From Candidatus Kouleothrix ribensis (GTDB lineage Bacteria; Chloroflexota; Chloroflexia; Chloroflexales; Roseiflexaceae): a stretch of 64,000 bases of DNA. The DNA lies in contig JADKGW010000001.1 in the NCBI GenBank assembly GCA_016722075.1, forward strand, positions 2,976,001 to 3,040,000, read 5' to 3'. A model generated the notes under the pieces. The model did no database searches, was not told the DNA's origin, and was given only the letters and a program-made list of their open reading frames with translations. Shown here in pieces: positions 54,417 through 63,679 of this stretch. Within the stretch, counting starts at the first letter, position 1; every line of letters starts with the position of its first letter. A program made the translations under genes and the position numbers.

Positions 54417-55896
54417 TGCAATAGACTTTGACGAATTTCATAGAGTTGTACCTCCACGTGAAACTCGCCCGGCGCCTTCTCCCTGAGGATCAGGTCGTGG
54501 ACGAGTAGCTTCAAAGCCCGCTTGAGTGCGTGGGTCGCCTCCGGTTCCTGCCAGCGGGACGGGTCGAGCAGCGGGTCGGTCAGGATCAGCATGATCGACC
54601 GCGCCTTTTCGTCCAGCACCGTCATACCGAGGCGGAGCTTGCGGATCTGCTCCTCCACCTCGTCGTACGCGAGCACCATCCGGTCAGCCTGCTCGGCCAG
54701 CACAGCTCGCGTGCGCTCCGACACCCCCTTGTACTGCGTGGTCAGCGCGTCGAGCGCCGCCTCGCGCCGCTCCTCCAGCTCACGCAGCCGTTCCTCGGCC
54801 ACCTCGATTGCGCTGAGCAACTCGCCGCGCTTGCGGGCGATGGCGTCGTTGATCTCCTCCAGCAGCGCCTCGCGGCTGCGCTCGATGATGTCCTTCATGA
54901 CGACTTCGAGCACCATGCGCTCGAGCTCGTCGGCGCTGAGCATCGGCATGTGGCACGAGCCAGGCTTGTTCACCCGGCCGGCGCAGCGATACTTGCGGTA
55001 GCGGTACTTCTTCTCGCCCTTGTACTTGGTGCTGGTGTAGCCGTGCATGGCTTCACCGCACGCGCCGCAGCGGAGCGAGAGCAGGTAGCTGTTGAAGGCG
55101 GACATCGTCGCCGCCTCACCCTCCTGCGCCGCCAGTTCCACCGCCTGCACGCGGCGGAGCAGCGACTCAGGGATTAGCGGCCTTCCGGTCTCGACCCGCA
55201 CCGGCTCCTTGAGATTGCCGTCGGCGTCCTCGTCGAACTTGTTGTAGCGCTCGCCCCAGCGCAGGACGCCGGCGTAGACTCCGTCGAAGACCCGCTTGCA
55301 GATCTTCTCGACGGTCGAGTCGGTCCAGGTGCCGGAGGGCATCGGGCGTGGCTCGCGGATGATATCGCCGGTCTCCGGATCCTGGCGCTCCAGATACGGC
55401 TTACGCCGATAGATGATCAGACCGGGCGTCGGCGGCACCTCGCGTGGCTGCCCCTCCGTGAGCGCGATGCCCTGATTGAGCTGCTTGGCGATCGCGTGGT
55501 AGCCCTGGCTCTCCGCGCGCCGCTCCAGCATCCAGAGCAGGATCGGGTAGGTCTCTGGGTCTGGCTCGAACCAGCCGGTGCTATCGGGCTGGAGGCCGTA
55601 TGGGATCGGCCCGCCGCGCCACTTGCCCTGCTGGGCGCGATAGCGGTGGCGCTTGTAGGTGCGCTGGCTGGTCTCATCGACCTCCCGATGCCACGTTTGT
55701 TCGTCAAGCGGCTGGCTCATCGCATTGCTCCTGTAAAGAATGAGTCGCAACGCCCATCCTACCACCTGCAAGACTTTCCGTCACACCCCGTATAAGGGGC
55801 ATTATTGCGTGATTGTGCTATACTAAGGACACCCACTCTCATTCCCGAGTTCTTTTTTGACTCGCACTGATTACTCTCGAACTGCCCATAGAGAGG

Positions 55897-56715
55897 ATGA
55901 GGATGCGCGAACTTGATCGAACCATAGGTTCATATACGCATATTGACGCGCCGCCCTGGCCTATCCTAATCTGTTTATTGGGCAGCTTCCGCCTGCTGCA
56001 GAGTGGGCGCCCTATCACGATTCCCTCTGGTGGGAAAATCGAAACCTTCCTCGGTCGCCTCAGCATCCAATTCGACCACCGTGTCCAGCGCAGCGTCCTC
56101 GTAGATCTCCTCTGGCCCGCCAGTGATTCCGCGTTAGCACATCAATCGCTTAATAGTCTAGTCTACAGCCTGCATAAGCTGACCGGTGACGCGCTCGGCG
56201 GCGCGGCAGCCATCCTCCACGAAGACGGCTATTACCGGCTGAACGCAGCCGCCGGAGTTGGTGTGGACGTCGCGTGCTTTGACTCATGGGCGGATACGGG
56301 CGACCAGCAGGTGCGTGACGGTGATCTGGTAAGTGCCGCTATGTCGTACCGCCAGAGTGTTGGCCTGTATCGGGGCGACCTGGCGGTGGAGAGGGATGTC
56401 GGGAGCGTCCTGGAGCGCGAGCGTCTGCGCGCCCGCTTTTTAAGCCTGCTTGGGTATCTGGCGGATGCGCACTATCGTGTGGGCGAGTACGGCGCATGTT
56501 TGGCCCAGGCATGGCGCCTGCTGCGCAATGATCCCTGCCGCGAGGATGCGCACCGCGTCGTAATGCGCTGCTATGTGCAGCGCGGTGAACGAGCAGCGGC
56601 CTTACGCCACTATCAGGTTTGCGCACGCATCTTGCATGCCGAGTTCGACGCCGCGCCAGAGCAGGCCACGACGGCACTGTTTGACCAGATTCGGCTCCGA
56701 CCCAGCCACGTTTGA
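55897..56715 (+). CDS. SARP/AfsR-type regulator with bacterial transcriptional activation domain (BTAD)
   Basis: A 272-residue protein after GAGAGGATG. The N-terminal part (ILICLLGSFRLLQSGRPITI, then GKIETFLGRLSIQFDHRVQR and LVDLLWPASDSALAHQSLNS) resembles the winged-helix region of SARP proteins, which begins L.LLG.F.L...G. The BTAD helical repeats fill residues 125-265 (AAMSYRQSVGLYRGDLA, EYGACLAQAWRLLRNDPCRE, RHYQVCARILHAEFDAAPE). Such proteins activate nearby operons by binding direct repeats. It lacks the NB-ARC ATPase of larger AfsR proteins. It diverges from the recombinase remnant and may control the downstream island genes. Confidence 0.85.
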   Translation: MRMRELDRTIGSYTHIDAPPWPILICLLGSFRLLQSGRPITIPSGGKIETFLGRLSIQFDHRVQRSVLVDLLWPASDSALAHQSLNSLVYSLHKLTGDALGGAAAILHEDGYYRLNAAAGVGVDVACFDSWADTGDQQVRDGDLVSAAMSYRQSVGLYRGDLAVERDVGSVLERERLRARFLSLLGYLADAHYRVGEYGACLAQAWRLLRNDPCREDAHRVVMRCYVQRGERAAALRHYQVCARILHAEFDAAPEQATTALFDQIRLRPSHV

Positions 56716-56790
56716 TCCCCAAACCTCAGGGTAACTTCATTCCATACCCCCGTCCACCTCACCCGAAACTCAGTCTGGCCTCAGGGTCAC

Positions 56791-57063
56791 GTGCTAGGAT
56801 CAGTAGGCACGTCCCTTTCTCTACGAGGCCGCACATTGCCACAACCACCTGGCGAAAACCACCTTGCCGATCGACGCTATGTGAGCCTGGTGTTGCGTCT
56901 CGTGCTGGATCAGCATGGACAGATGATCCACGGCGAGGTGGTCGGCGATGCGAATGCGCGCCCGACTCGGTTTAGCGGTTGGCGCGGATTGACTCGCGCC
57001 GTGCAGATCTGGCTCGCGCACCAGGAACAGGACGGCACTGCTGATGAACCTACGACGCCATAA
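56791..57063 (+). CDS. Small hypothetical protein between regulator and toxin fragment
   Basis: An open frame of up to 90 codons from a GTG at 56791. A TTG at 56836 with CGAGG upstream may be the real start, giving 75 residues. The core RYVSLVLRLVLDQHGQMIHG and RFSGWRGLTRAVQIWLA looks protein-like, with two short beta strands and a helix. I do not recognise the family. It follows the SARP-type regulator by 75 bases and ends 38 bases before the toxin remnant. Confidence that it is translated is moderate. Confidence 0.5.
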   Translation: MLGSVGTSLSLRGRTLPQPPGENHLADRRYVSLVLRLVLDQHGQMIHGEVVGDANARPTRFSGWRGLTRAVQIWLAHQEQDGTADEPTTP

Positions 57064-57100
57064 TACGTCGCTGTATCAAATGCATGCGACGACACGCTAA

Positions 57101-57480
57101 TATCTCGTATCGTGTGTCGATGCGCTCAGTCTGCAGAATCTTCCCGCCGGCATCGACGGCGGCAGTTATCGCTGGGTCGACTTTGACGGTGAGGGCATCT
57201 CCGGTGTGCTCAGCGAGCAGATCGATGCCTGGTTTTACAAACCTAACCTTGGTGAGGGCCAGTTCGGGCCGATGACCCGTGTGTTATCCCGCCCTTCGCT
57301 GGCGGCACTGAACCACGGGCGACAGCAGATCCTTAATCTTGCGGGAGATAGTCATCTCGATCTTGTGGAATTCGGAGCGCCGAGGCCAGGTTTCTTCTCG
57401 CGTACAGACGATGTGGGGTGCGATCAATCCAGCAATTTCCCCAGTCTTCCAAACATCGAATGGCAGGATCCAATTCATCG
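57101..57480 (+). pseudogene. Remnant of a Tc-toxin B/SpvB-type gene
   Basis: Translation in the frame of 57122 gives LPAGIDGGSYRWVDFDGEG, AWFYKPNLGEGQFGPM, RPSLAALNHGRQQILNLAGD and LDLVEFGAPRPGFFSRTDD. It then continues to FPSLPNIEWQDP near 57465. These are the repeated FG-GAP-like segments of the large TcdB/TccC/SpvB proteins (about 1,500-2,500 residues). Here only about 125 codons remain. The frame has a stop just upstream (57098-57100), no start of its own, and loses similarity after about 57480. It is a decayed fragment, showing that a toxin-complex gene once stood in this island. The gap 57481-57759 holds no supported gene. Confidence 0.7.
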
Positions 57481-57759
57481 AGAGAGGCCGATAGCATCAG
57501 ATTGTCGCGAATCCGAACCATCTACAGGAGAAACCGCATGTCAACATACCGCACTCACGATGAGCAGAATTTTCTAATTCTTGATGTGTGCAGTATCACT
57601 TTTGGTAGTTCGAACCAAAAAACGGCTCCGAACTAGAAATCGGCAGAAAACTGCATGGCATTAAGATGCCTTGGTGGTGCAGATCGCCGAGCAAGATCAC
57701 CAAAAGTGCGTAAGATTCCACAACCTTCCGTTATTCACGTCACAAAGAGGACAAATGCA

Positions 57760-60696
57760 ATGAGCATAGATGTCATTCCAGAGTTGTTCGGCGATGGTGA
57801 ATGCGGCAAGCCACTACCATCGGGCGAGTTGCTTCAGAAAATACGGATCGGTCAATACTGTACCGTAAGAGTCGTGGACGCTGATTCTTCTGCAGAAGTC
57901 GTCCTTGGTACACAGAACCAACTTCAGAAGGCTCTTTTGACTGATGCTGGGAGAGCCACAAAACATAAGCGTAATGTACAAACGCTTAGATATTCGTCGT
58001 CTGCGGCAGGCAGCCTGCCACCTGCGGGCAGTCCTGGCATCTATGAGTTTGGGGCGCTGCTGGACTCACTCGAAGACCCGGAAAATGCAGCGCCGATTGT
58101 GCCGGAGCAACGTTTGACAGTCGCGGTTGATGGCAACAAGATCGCCAGCTTGTTGGCAAGCCGCACGCTGAATATCGGCGAGCAGCAGTACAAAATCGAC
58201 GTCAATCCAAGCGTCACCGGAGCTTTACTCGAAGGCAGGGCAACGCGCGTCAGCGCGACGTTAGACGGCAGCGGTTTTGCTAAGATGATCGATCTTGAGC
58301 CGTCCGAGTCCCTCGTCTCGATATATGCAGAAAAGCCGATGGACGAAATTTTAGCCAACGGCGAATACAATATTCCGGAAGGCGATTTCTCGCGTTGGCT
58401 GGTCGATCCTACTATCCCTGGAGTCGACGGTAAACCGTTCAAGTTGGCGCTTACCCCTGATCAAATTCTTGGACTTGCCAGCGAGAAGATCACGCAATTA
58501 GTGATCGCTGGAAACACGATTGATCTTATGATCAGGCTGCGCGAGGAAGCTGAGCGTCGCAATCCGACCATCGTGAAAGATGCTGGGGCGGGCAACCTGA
58601 TAACCACCATCGCGCCACTTCAACCCGCGCAAGTTCAACCCATATCGCCGCCGCTGACTGCCGCCGACTTCGACAAGCTGACGCTGGCGGTCTATTTTGA
58701 GTGGGAGCAGGCCTGGACACTGAAAGGCTTTTCGCGCGGGAGAATGCTGCAAAGCATCCCGCTGGCCCCACAAGAAGAGACGACGATCGAGCTGTTCACA
58801 TGGGACCGCCGCCGGAAAACGTTAGAGCAATCGTCGCTGACCGAGACGGAACAATCGTTGGAGGACGAACAAAAAACACAGGACAGCTCGGAAGTCTACC
58901 ACGAATTGACGAAGAGGGATGAATTTCAGTGGAAAGTGGGCGGCGACCTCGATGTCCAGTACAATGGCTCGCCCGTGATCGTCAAGTTGCACGCTCAGGC
59001 AGGCGCTGACGACAAGACTAACACCGAAGATATCACTAAACAGACGACTAAAAACCTCTCGGAGGGGCTTCAAAAAGCGACGGCCAAAGTCCGGACGCAG
59101 CGGACGAGCAAAATCAGCGAAACAACGGAATTTGGACGGGAAGAGCGCGTCACCCGCAAGATCCGTAATCCGAATATGTGCCACACACTCAACCTCGACT
59201 TTTACGAGCTCATCACCCATTATGAAATCAAGACCAGCTTCAATGAAGCGGCGATGCGTTTTTGCGTGATGCTCAAGAACCCGTATGCTGATCAGCAGTT
59301 CACCGACACATTTGTGAGGCAGAATGAGACACCGCTACGCGACGCGCTGTTGGAGCGAACGCTCGCCGGCGGCTTCGAGGGGCTGCGCTTCCTGCGGGCG
59401 CGCCAAGTAGCTCTAATAGATCTGGAACGCCAGCTTGGTGAACGCCAGCGCAAGGTCGTGGCAACACCGAAGCAAGAAGATAATTCGATCAAAGTCAAAG
59501 GGGTTGCGCCGGAGGAACGTGCCGCTGATGATTACCTGAAACGGCTGGCTGCCGCCAGTTGGAATATTCTGGAGGATCCGTCAAGGGAGACTGGAATCAA
59601 AAATGTACTCGCTAATCTCATTGGTCAACAGCCGGGCGTCTCACCGGGAACCCCAAACGCAACTGAACTCGACGCGGCGAAGCGATGGCTTGCGGATCAG
59701 CTCTTTCGCAGAACTTTCTCCCAGCTCGCGCTCACGCTTGAGGCCTTGGGCAAAGCGAAAGATTCGAATCCATCGATTCGGGATTGGGGTAATCGACTGT
59801 CTTCGATCATGCCCTCGGCAACCGCTTTACCACGGCCATTCCAGCCGAACAGTGAGCCGGACGATGTCATATTTATTTATCTCGCTAAGGCGGTAATGAC
59901 GCATACCAGCAGTCCCACTACTGCGGGCACTTGGTTTCTCGAATGCAAACGGGTTGGTTTGTTCAGCCCCGAAGACGCAGGGTTAGGAAAGTTGATCCAG
60001 GATTTTGATAAAGTTTACCGCGCCTTTTTGAAATCGGAGGAAGCAGGTATTACCCCGGTAGTGATTGGAGGCGCCCTGGCGGTCAACGCCAACCAACAAC
60101 AGGACGAATGGAACGTCGCTGATCGACTGCAAACCGACTTCCCTCTGCGCGATTATGCCTATGCGGTCGAGCGTTCAGAAGCGCTGTTGGTTCATCTACA
60201 AGCGAACCACAACCACTACGCCTTCGCCTTGTTCCGCGCTCAGCCGCCGCAAGCACAATTGACCTATATCGAAGATACGCTGGTAGCGCTGGAGGGTTAT
60301 TTCAGTCCGGGCTTCTTCACGCCGCGTGTGGTGAGCCAGATTGGTAAATTCATGCTGGTACCGCTGAATGACACGTTTATCCCCAAAGCACAAGACTTGC
60401 TGAAAATCTTGAAAGCGCGAACCAACATCGTGGATGAGGTTGAAGATGTCCTGCTCCCCAGTCCGGGGATGACGATTGAAGCGCGGTTAGGGAACTGCGA
60501 CACCTGCGAGGACTTCATTGACGAGACGCGCCAGCTTGACCTCGCACTGCGCAGGGAACAGGTACGGCAGGCGAAGCTGGAAGCGGATCGTATGGATGCA
60601 CGTTTGAAAGCCGAAATACTGGATGAGCCTTCCACACGGGTTCCGAGCATTCAGGTTGAGCTGAAGCAACCCGACAAGCCAGTGACGCCAAGCTAG
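57760..60696 (+). CDS. Large protein of unknown function, first gene of island cassette
   Basis: A 978-residue protein from the ATG at 57760, preceded by AAAGAGG about 10 bases upstream; an in-frame ATG at 57655 is less likely. I do not recognise a family. No signal peptide or TM helix is evident. The N-terminal third is beta-rich. A distinctive block near residues 325-375 reads FEWEQAWTLKGFSRGRMLQS, then IPLAPQEETTIELFTWDRRR. It is followed by a long charged, Thr/Lys/Glu-rich region (about 375-480). The C-terminus has LGNCDTCEDFIDETRQLDLA and then a charged helix of about 35 residues. Codon use and GC are lower than in the flanking genome. Only 31 bases separate it from the next gene. A structural or delivery role for the cassette is a guess. 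Confidence 0.8.
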   Translation: MSIDVIPELFGDGECGKPLPSGELLQKIRIGQYCTVRVVDADSSAEVVLGTQNQLQKALLTDAGRATKHKRNVQTLRYSSSAAGSLPPAGSPGIYEFGALLDSLEDPENAAPIVPEQRLTVAVDGNKIASLLASRTLNIGEQQYKIDVNPSVTGALLEGRATRVSATLDGSGFAKMIDLEPSESLVSIYAEKPMDEILANGEYNIPEGDFSRWLVDPTIPGVDGKPFKLALTPDQILGLASEKITQLVIAGNTIDLMIRLREEAERRNPTIVKDAGAGNLITTIAPLQPAQVQPISPPLTAADFDKLTLAVYFEWEQAWTLKGFSRGRMLQSIPLAPQEETTIELFTWDRRRKTLEQSSLTETEQSLEDEQKTQDSSEVYHELTKRDEFQWKVGGDLDVQYNGSPVIVKLHAQAGADDKTNTEDITKQTTKNLSEGLQKATAKVRTQRTSKISETTEFGREERVTRKIRNPNMCHTLNLDFYELITHYEIKTSFNEAAMRFCVMLKNPYADQQFTDTFVRQNETPLRDALLERTLAGGFEGLRFLRARQVALIDLERQLGERQRKVVATPKQEDNSIKVKGVAPEERAADDYLKRLAAASWNILEDPSRETGIKNVLANLIGQQPGVSPGTPNATELDAAKRWLADQLFRRTFSQLALTLEALGKAKDSNPSIRDWGNRLSSIMPSATALPRPFQPNSEPDDVIFIYLAKAVMTHTSSPTTAGTWFLECKRVGLFSPEDAGLGKLIQDFDKVYRAFLKSEEAGITPVVIGGALAVNANQQQDEWNVADRLQTDFPLRDYAYAVERSEALLVHLQANHNHYAFALFRAQPPQAQLTYIEDTLVALEGYFSPGFFTPRVVSQIGKFMLVPLNDTFIPKAQDLLKILKARTNIVDEVEDVLLPSPGMTIEARLGNCDTCEDFIDETRQLDLALRREQVRQAKLEADRMDARLKAEILDEPSTRVPSIQVELKQPDKPVTPS

Positions 60697-60727
60697 GAAC
60701 CCGCAACGAAGGGAGTGGAATAAGATC

Positions 60728-62545
60728 ATGCCAGACTACCCGGCTGACGATGGGGAAGTGCTGCAATCGCTGCCGCCTCTTCGCGCATTGAGATTAGCCT
60801 CATTTGGGCCAAAAGACGTTGACCTACAGGAGCCGGTCGAAAACAATGCTGCATCGAAGCAGGTATCGGTGCAGGAGACATTCGTTGACAATGTAAGGGA
60901 CGCTATATTATCTCCGCAGATGACCTTCCGTGACGATGCACATAATCAGGCGTTGGCAATGCTGCAACAAGCGCCACCGGAACCGCCATCGCTCGTGCTT
61001 GCGTTCACAATAGAAATTGGCGAAGATCCTCTTGAGTTACAGTTAGACGATGAGATCACCTTCGACCAGTTGCGCGATGTATATCTTGTGGCGGGCTGGG
61101 AAGGAGTGGAAGCCGCCGCAACGGAGCTGAGCAATCGGCTTCACATTGCCCTGTTAGCGTTTCAGCAATCCCAGAAAACACGCCCAATTGGTTATAGTAC
61201 AGGTGAAGTCGGGGGTATGTCGCTCAGCTCAGAGCTGGTGTTCGATAGGGACGCGCAATTTGCATGGGAACGCTGGCAGAATGGTCAGAGGATCTTTAAT
61301 GATGCCTGCGATGTCTTGCTCCTGACGATCCGCGAAACACTAATCCACATCGAACGAGCGGCGAATGCGCTCGCCGAAATTTATTTTATCCGCGCTCTCG
61401 GCGTGGTAACGACCTTGTGGAATGATTATAAGATCACAACAATCGACGTGACAGCATATGGCGAGGCCGGAAATGAAATCACGGCTCAGTCCGAAATGCC
61501 GCGAAACGTTGAGAGAATGGAAGGGCTGCGTAAGGTCGTTCAAGAACTGGTCACGCTCACTTATGATATCGTGCAATGGGAGATCCGCCAGCGAGGGTTA
61601 GCTCAACAAAAGTTCCCTACAAGTGGCGCGGAGGGTGGCCCTGGGTCGGATAAAACCCCATCTAAAGCAACAATTGAGTGTCTTGAGCAAAAGATCAACA
61701 AGATCGACGTGATACTCACGGCAAAAAAGCAAAGGTTCGAGAAAAGGCTTGCCAGTGCGCGGAAAACTCATCCACTGGCTTTGGCTTTATTTCCCAAGTT
61801 TCGCAAGACCGTTGACAACGGAAAATTGGCTAGAGAAGTCGTCGATACGTTGCGGGCAATCATTCAGACTGCGGAGAGTTTTACAAGGACAAACTCGGTA
61901 GAGAAATTGTTCCCTGAGGAGAGCTTTGACACAAGCGTATACCGTGGGAAAGGGTTGGAGGCAGAACTTGCGTCGGCGGTCTTGAAGGATAGTGGCGAAA
62001 AAGATCCGCTGGCTTACCCGCCCATCCTGCTTGATCTGCTGGAAGCCCCCAATTTCGAGTTGGATTTACTGGATCAGGCGGTGATTGCATATTATATGCG
62101 GACATTTTACCGATGCATCGAGGAGAAGAACAAACTACTCAAAGAGCGTAAAGCTGAAGAAAAGGAGTTCACGAAATTCTCAAGTGGTTTCTCCCTAATC
62201 AGTTTTGTCATACCGCCTCTGCGGGTGATTGCCTTCGCTCTCGAGGCAGCCAACGCGCTTTATTCGGGGTATCAAGCCATGGCTTCGATAAGGATGCGAT
62301 ATAGGGAATATGCTGAAGAATTCGATCAAGCGGTCATGGCGTTGGGGAAGAATGAGTACACATCGGCGCTCTACGATTTAGGGGAGGTGATGACAACGGA
62401 ACCCAGCGTTACGGAGATCGTACTGCGCCTGCTACAAGAGGGCGTCTCTCTCGTGGGCGCGGCGAGCGTCATCCGCAGCCTGCCGCGTGGTGAGATGGGA
62501 TATTTGGATCTGTTATCCGACACATACACGTTACTGTCACAATGA
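60728..62545 (+). CDS. Protein of unknown function, second gene of island cassette
   Basis: A 605-residue protein after AGGGAGTGG. The first two thirds are helix-rich and acidic, with no motif I can name (LQLDDEITFDQLRDVYLVAG, RIFNDACDVLLLTIRETLIH). A charged coiled coil lies near residues 460-485. It is followed by a hydrophobic stretch, SLISFVIPPLRVIAFALEAA (about residues 489-508), that could enter a membrane, and a helical tail ending YLDLLSDTYTLLSQ. The gap to the next gene is 16 bases. A hydrophobic pre-toxin-like tail beside a nuclease-like gene recalls polymorphic toxin modules, but no family match supports this. Confidence 0.8.
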   Translation: MPDYPADDGEVLQSLPPLRALRLASFGPKDVDLQEPVENNAASKQVSVQETFVDNVRDAILSPQMTFRDDAHNQALAMLQQAPPEPPSLVLAFTIEIGEDPLELQLDDEITFDQLRDVYLVAGWEGVEAAATELSNRLHIALLAFQQSQKTRPIGYSTGEVGGMSLSSELVFDRDAQFAWERWQNGQRIFNDACDVLLLTIRETLIHIERAANALAEIYFIRALGVVTTLWNDYKITTIDVTAYGEAGNEITAQSEMPRNVERMEGLRKVVQELVTLTYDIVQWEIRQRGLAQQKFPTSGAEGGPGSDKTPSKATIECLEQKINKIDVILTAKKQRFEKRLASARKTHPLALALFPKFRKTVDNGKLAREVVDTLRAIIQTAESFTRTNSVEKLFPEESFDTSVYRGKGLEAELASAVLKDSGEKDPLAYPPILLDLLEAPNFELDLLDQAVIAYYMRTFYRCIEEKNKLLKERKAEEKEFTKFSSGFSLISFVIPPLRVIAFALEAANALYSGYQAMASIRMRYREYAEEFDQAVMALGKNEYTSALYDLGEVMTTEPSVTEIVLRLLQEGVSLVGAASVIRSLPRGEMGYLDLLSDTYTLLSQ

Positions 62546-62561
62546 AGGCTGGGAGTGGAGA

Positions 62562-63611
62562 ATGATGGGTAAGGCTGTACTTCCATGGGGTAAGCCACAA
62601 TGGACTCTGGCGCGGCTAGAGCGTCGTGTTGGGAAATTGCTAGCGAAGAATGATGTTCCCGATCAATACAAGAATCTGCTCATCACAGTCATCGTGTCAC
62701 GTGCGCGGCGTACTGATCATAGAATGGCGCAAATCTTTCAGAAAGGCTTTTTCAGAAAACGCGGGCTAGGGCGGCGCGCGGCGGCAATCCCCCGTTACAC
62801 GACGGGTCGCGTGCTTGATAAAAGCGAGCGCCTGCTTGCCGAGGCGCAAGTAGAAGCGCTGTTCAAGAAGCCAATGAAATCGGGGCAACTATTCAAGGAT
62901 CTGAGCGAGAAGTGCGGATTTAAATCTCCCGAGGAATTTTACCCCCTGTTCAGGCGTATTTTCTTCTTCAAGAAAACAGCGAAATGGGGGAAAAGCCGCC
63001 AAGGGCAAATCAATGCTTTGGCGGGAGAATTGTTTGAATATCTCGTCCGCAACCACCCCGCATTTAAGAAACTCCAGCAAGAGGCTGAAGAGATTGCCAA
63101 AGCATATAAGTTGCATCATCCGAATAGCAATTTTGGCCCTCCAGTCTTGATCACTGGCAAGATAAAAGATAATGAAGGTGGGCTCCTGACGGATGGCTTG
63201 ATAGTGGCCTTTGATGATAAACACAATGTTCTCATCCTCGCGATTATTGAGATGAAAAAGCTGAAGGTGGCGGTGAAGTTGGCGGCACAGCTCGAAAAAG
63301 ACATCAAGAGATTGCTAGCACTGGGTATTCATCTGCCTATCGGTGGCAAAATCATGCCGAACCAAATTAGGCTGCCTCTGCCCGTGGGCGGCGTAAGCGT
63401 CAGTGGGCAAGTGCGATTGGCGAGTTTCGCCGAAGGATCGTTCGGTAAGGCAAAAGTGGAGGATTTGCAGAAATTAAAGGGGCTAAACGCAACGTATGAG
63501 GAAATTGACATGGAAGCTCTGCGAGAGTTTTCGGGAGCACTACTTGATATTTCGGACAATGTAAGGAACGTCTCGAAAAATCTGCCGCCCGTGTCTACAA
63601 TCCAACCATAA
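62562..63611 (+). CDS. PD-(D/E)XK nuclease-like protein, third gene of island cassette
   Basis: A 349-residue protein from the ATG at 62562 (MMGKAVLPWGKPQW) with GGAG just upstream. A longer frame overlaps the previous gene. The N-terminal 130 residues are basic (RKRGLGRRAAAIPRYTTGR). The middle has the layout of a PD-(D/E)XK nuclease: Glu156 in NALAGELFEYLVRNHP, Asp211 in GGLLTDGLIVAFDD, and E230-M-K232 in ILAIIEMKKLKVAVKLA. The C-terminus is GG-rich (LPIGGKIMPNQIRLPLPVGG). A DNA- or RNA-cleaving role is inferred from this pattern alone. A basic N-terminus would suit nucleic-acid binding. No immunity-like small gene directly follows. Confidence 0.7.
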   Translation: MMGKAVLPWGKPQWTLARLERRVGKLLAKNDVPDQYKNLLITVIVSRARRTDHRMAQIFQKGFFRKRGLGRRAAAIPRYTTGRVLDKSERLLAEAQVEALFKKPMKSGQLFKDLSEKCGFKSPEEFYPLFRRIFFFKKTAKWGKSRQGQINALAGELFEYLVRNHPAFKKLQQEAEEIAKAYKLHHPNSNFGPPVLITGKIKDNEGGLLTDGLIVAFDDKHNVLILAIIEMKKLKVAVKLAAQLEKDIKRLLALGIHLPIGGKIMPNQIRLPLPVGGVSVSGQVRLASFAEGSFGKAKVEDLQKLKGLNATYEEIDMEALREFSGALLDISDNVRNVSKNLPPVSTIQP

Positions 63612-63679
63612 ATTGCACCTGACCCCCTAGCGCGTCTCGTGATATACTGCCGAGCATCTCAAAAGATTGGTTTTCACGA

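Larger units (their letters stand above)
54245..55720 (-). pseudogene. Serine recombinase lacking the catalytic domain, fused antisense into tRNA-Sec
   Basis: A frame of 491 codons from the ATG at 55718-55720 to the stop at 54245. It starts inside the Recombinase domain (HRYRAQQGKWRGGPIPYGL, residues 20-38), then has a zinc ribbon (LRCGACGEAMHGYTSTKY and YRCAGRVNKPGSCHMPM) and a long coiled coil (about residues 285-400). The N-terminal resolvase domain of about 140 residues, with the nucleophilic Ser, is absent, and only 125 bases separate it from the next gene. The last 65 or so codons are read antisense from tRNA-Sec and its 5' flank (for example HESAWESNPP), so the natural C-terminus was probably altered by insertion there. 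It is most likely inactive. Its place next to selC marks the edge of an island. Confidence 0.8.

Noticed and set aside
54530..55177. Plus-strand frame of 215 codons over the recombinase
   Set aside because: It is the antisense shadow of the recombinase coiled coil and zinc ribbon.
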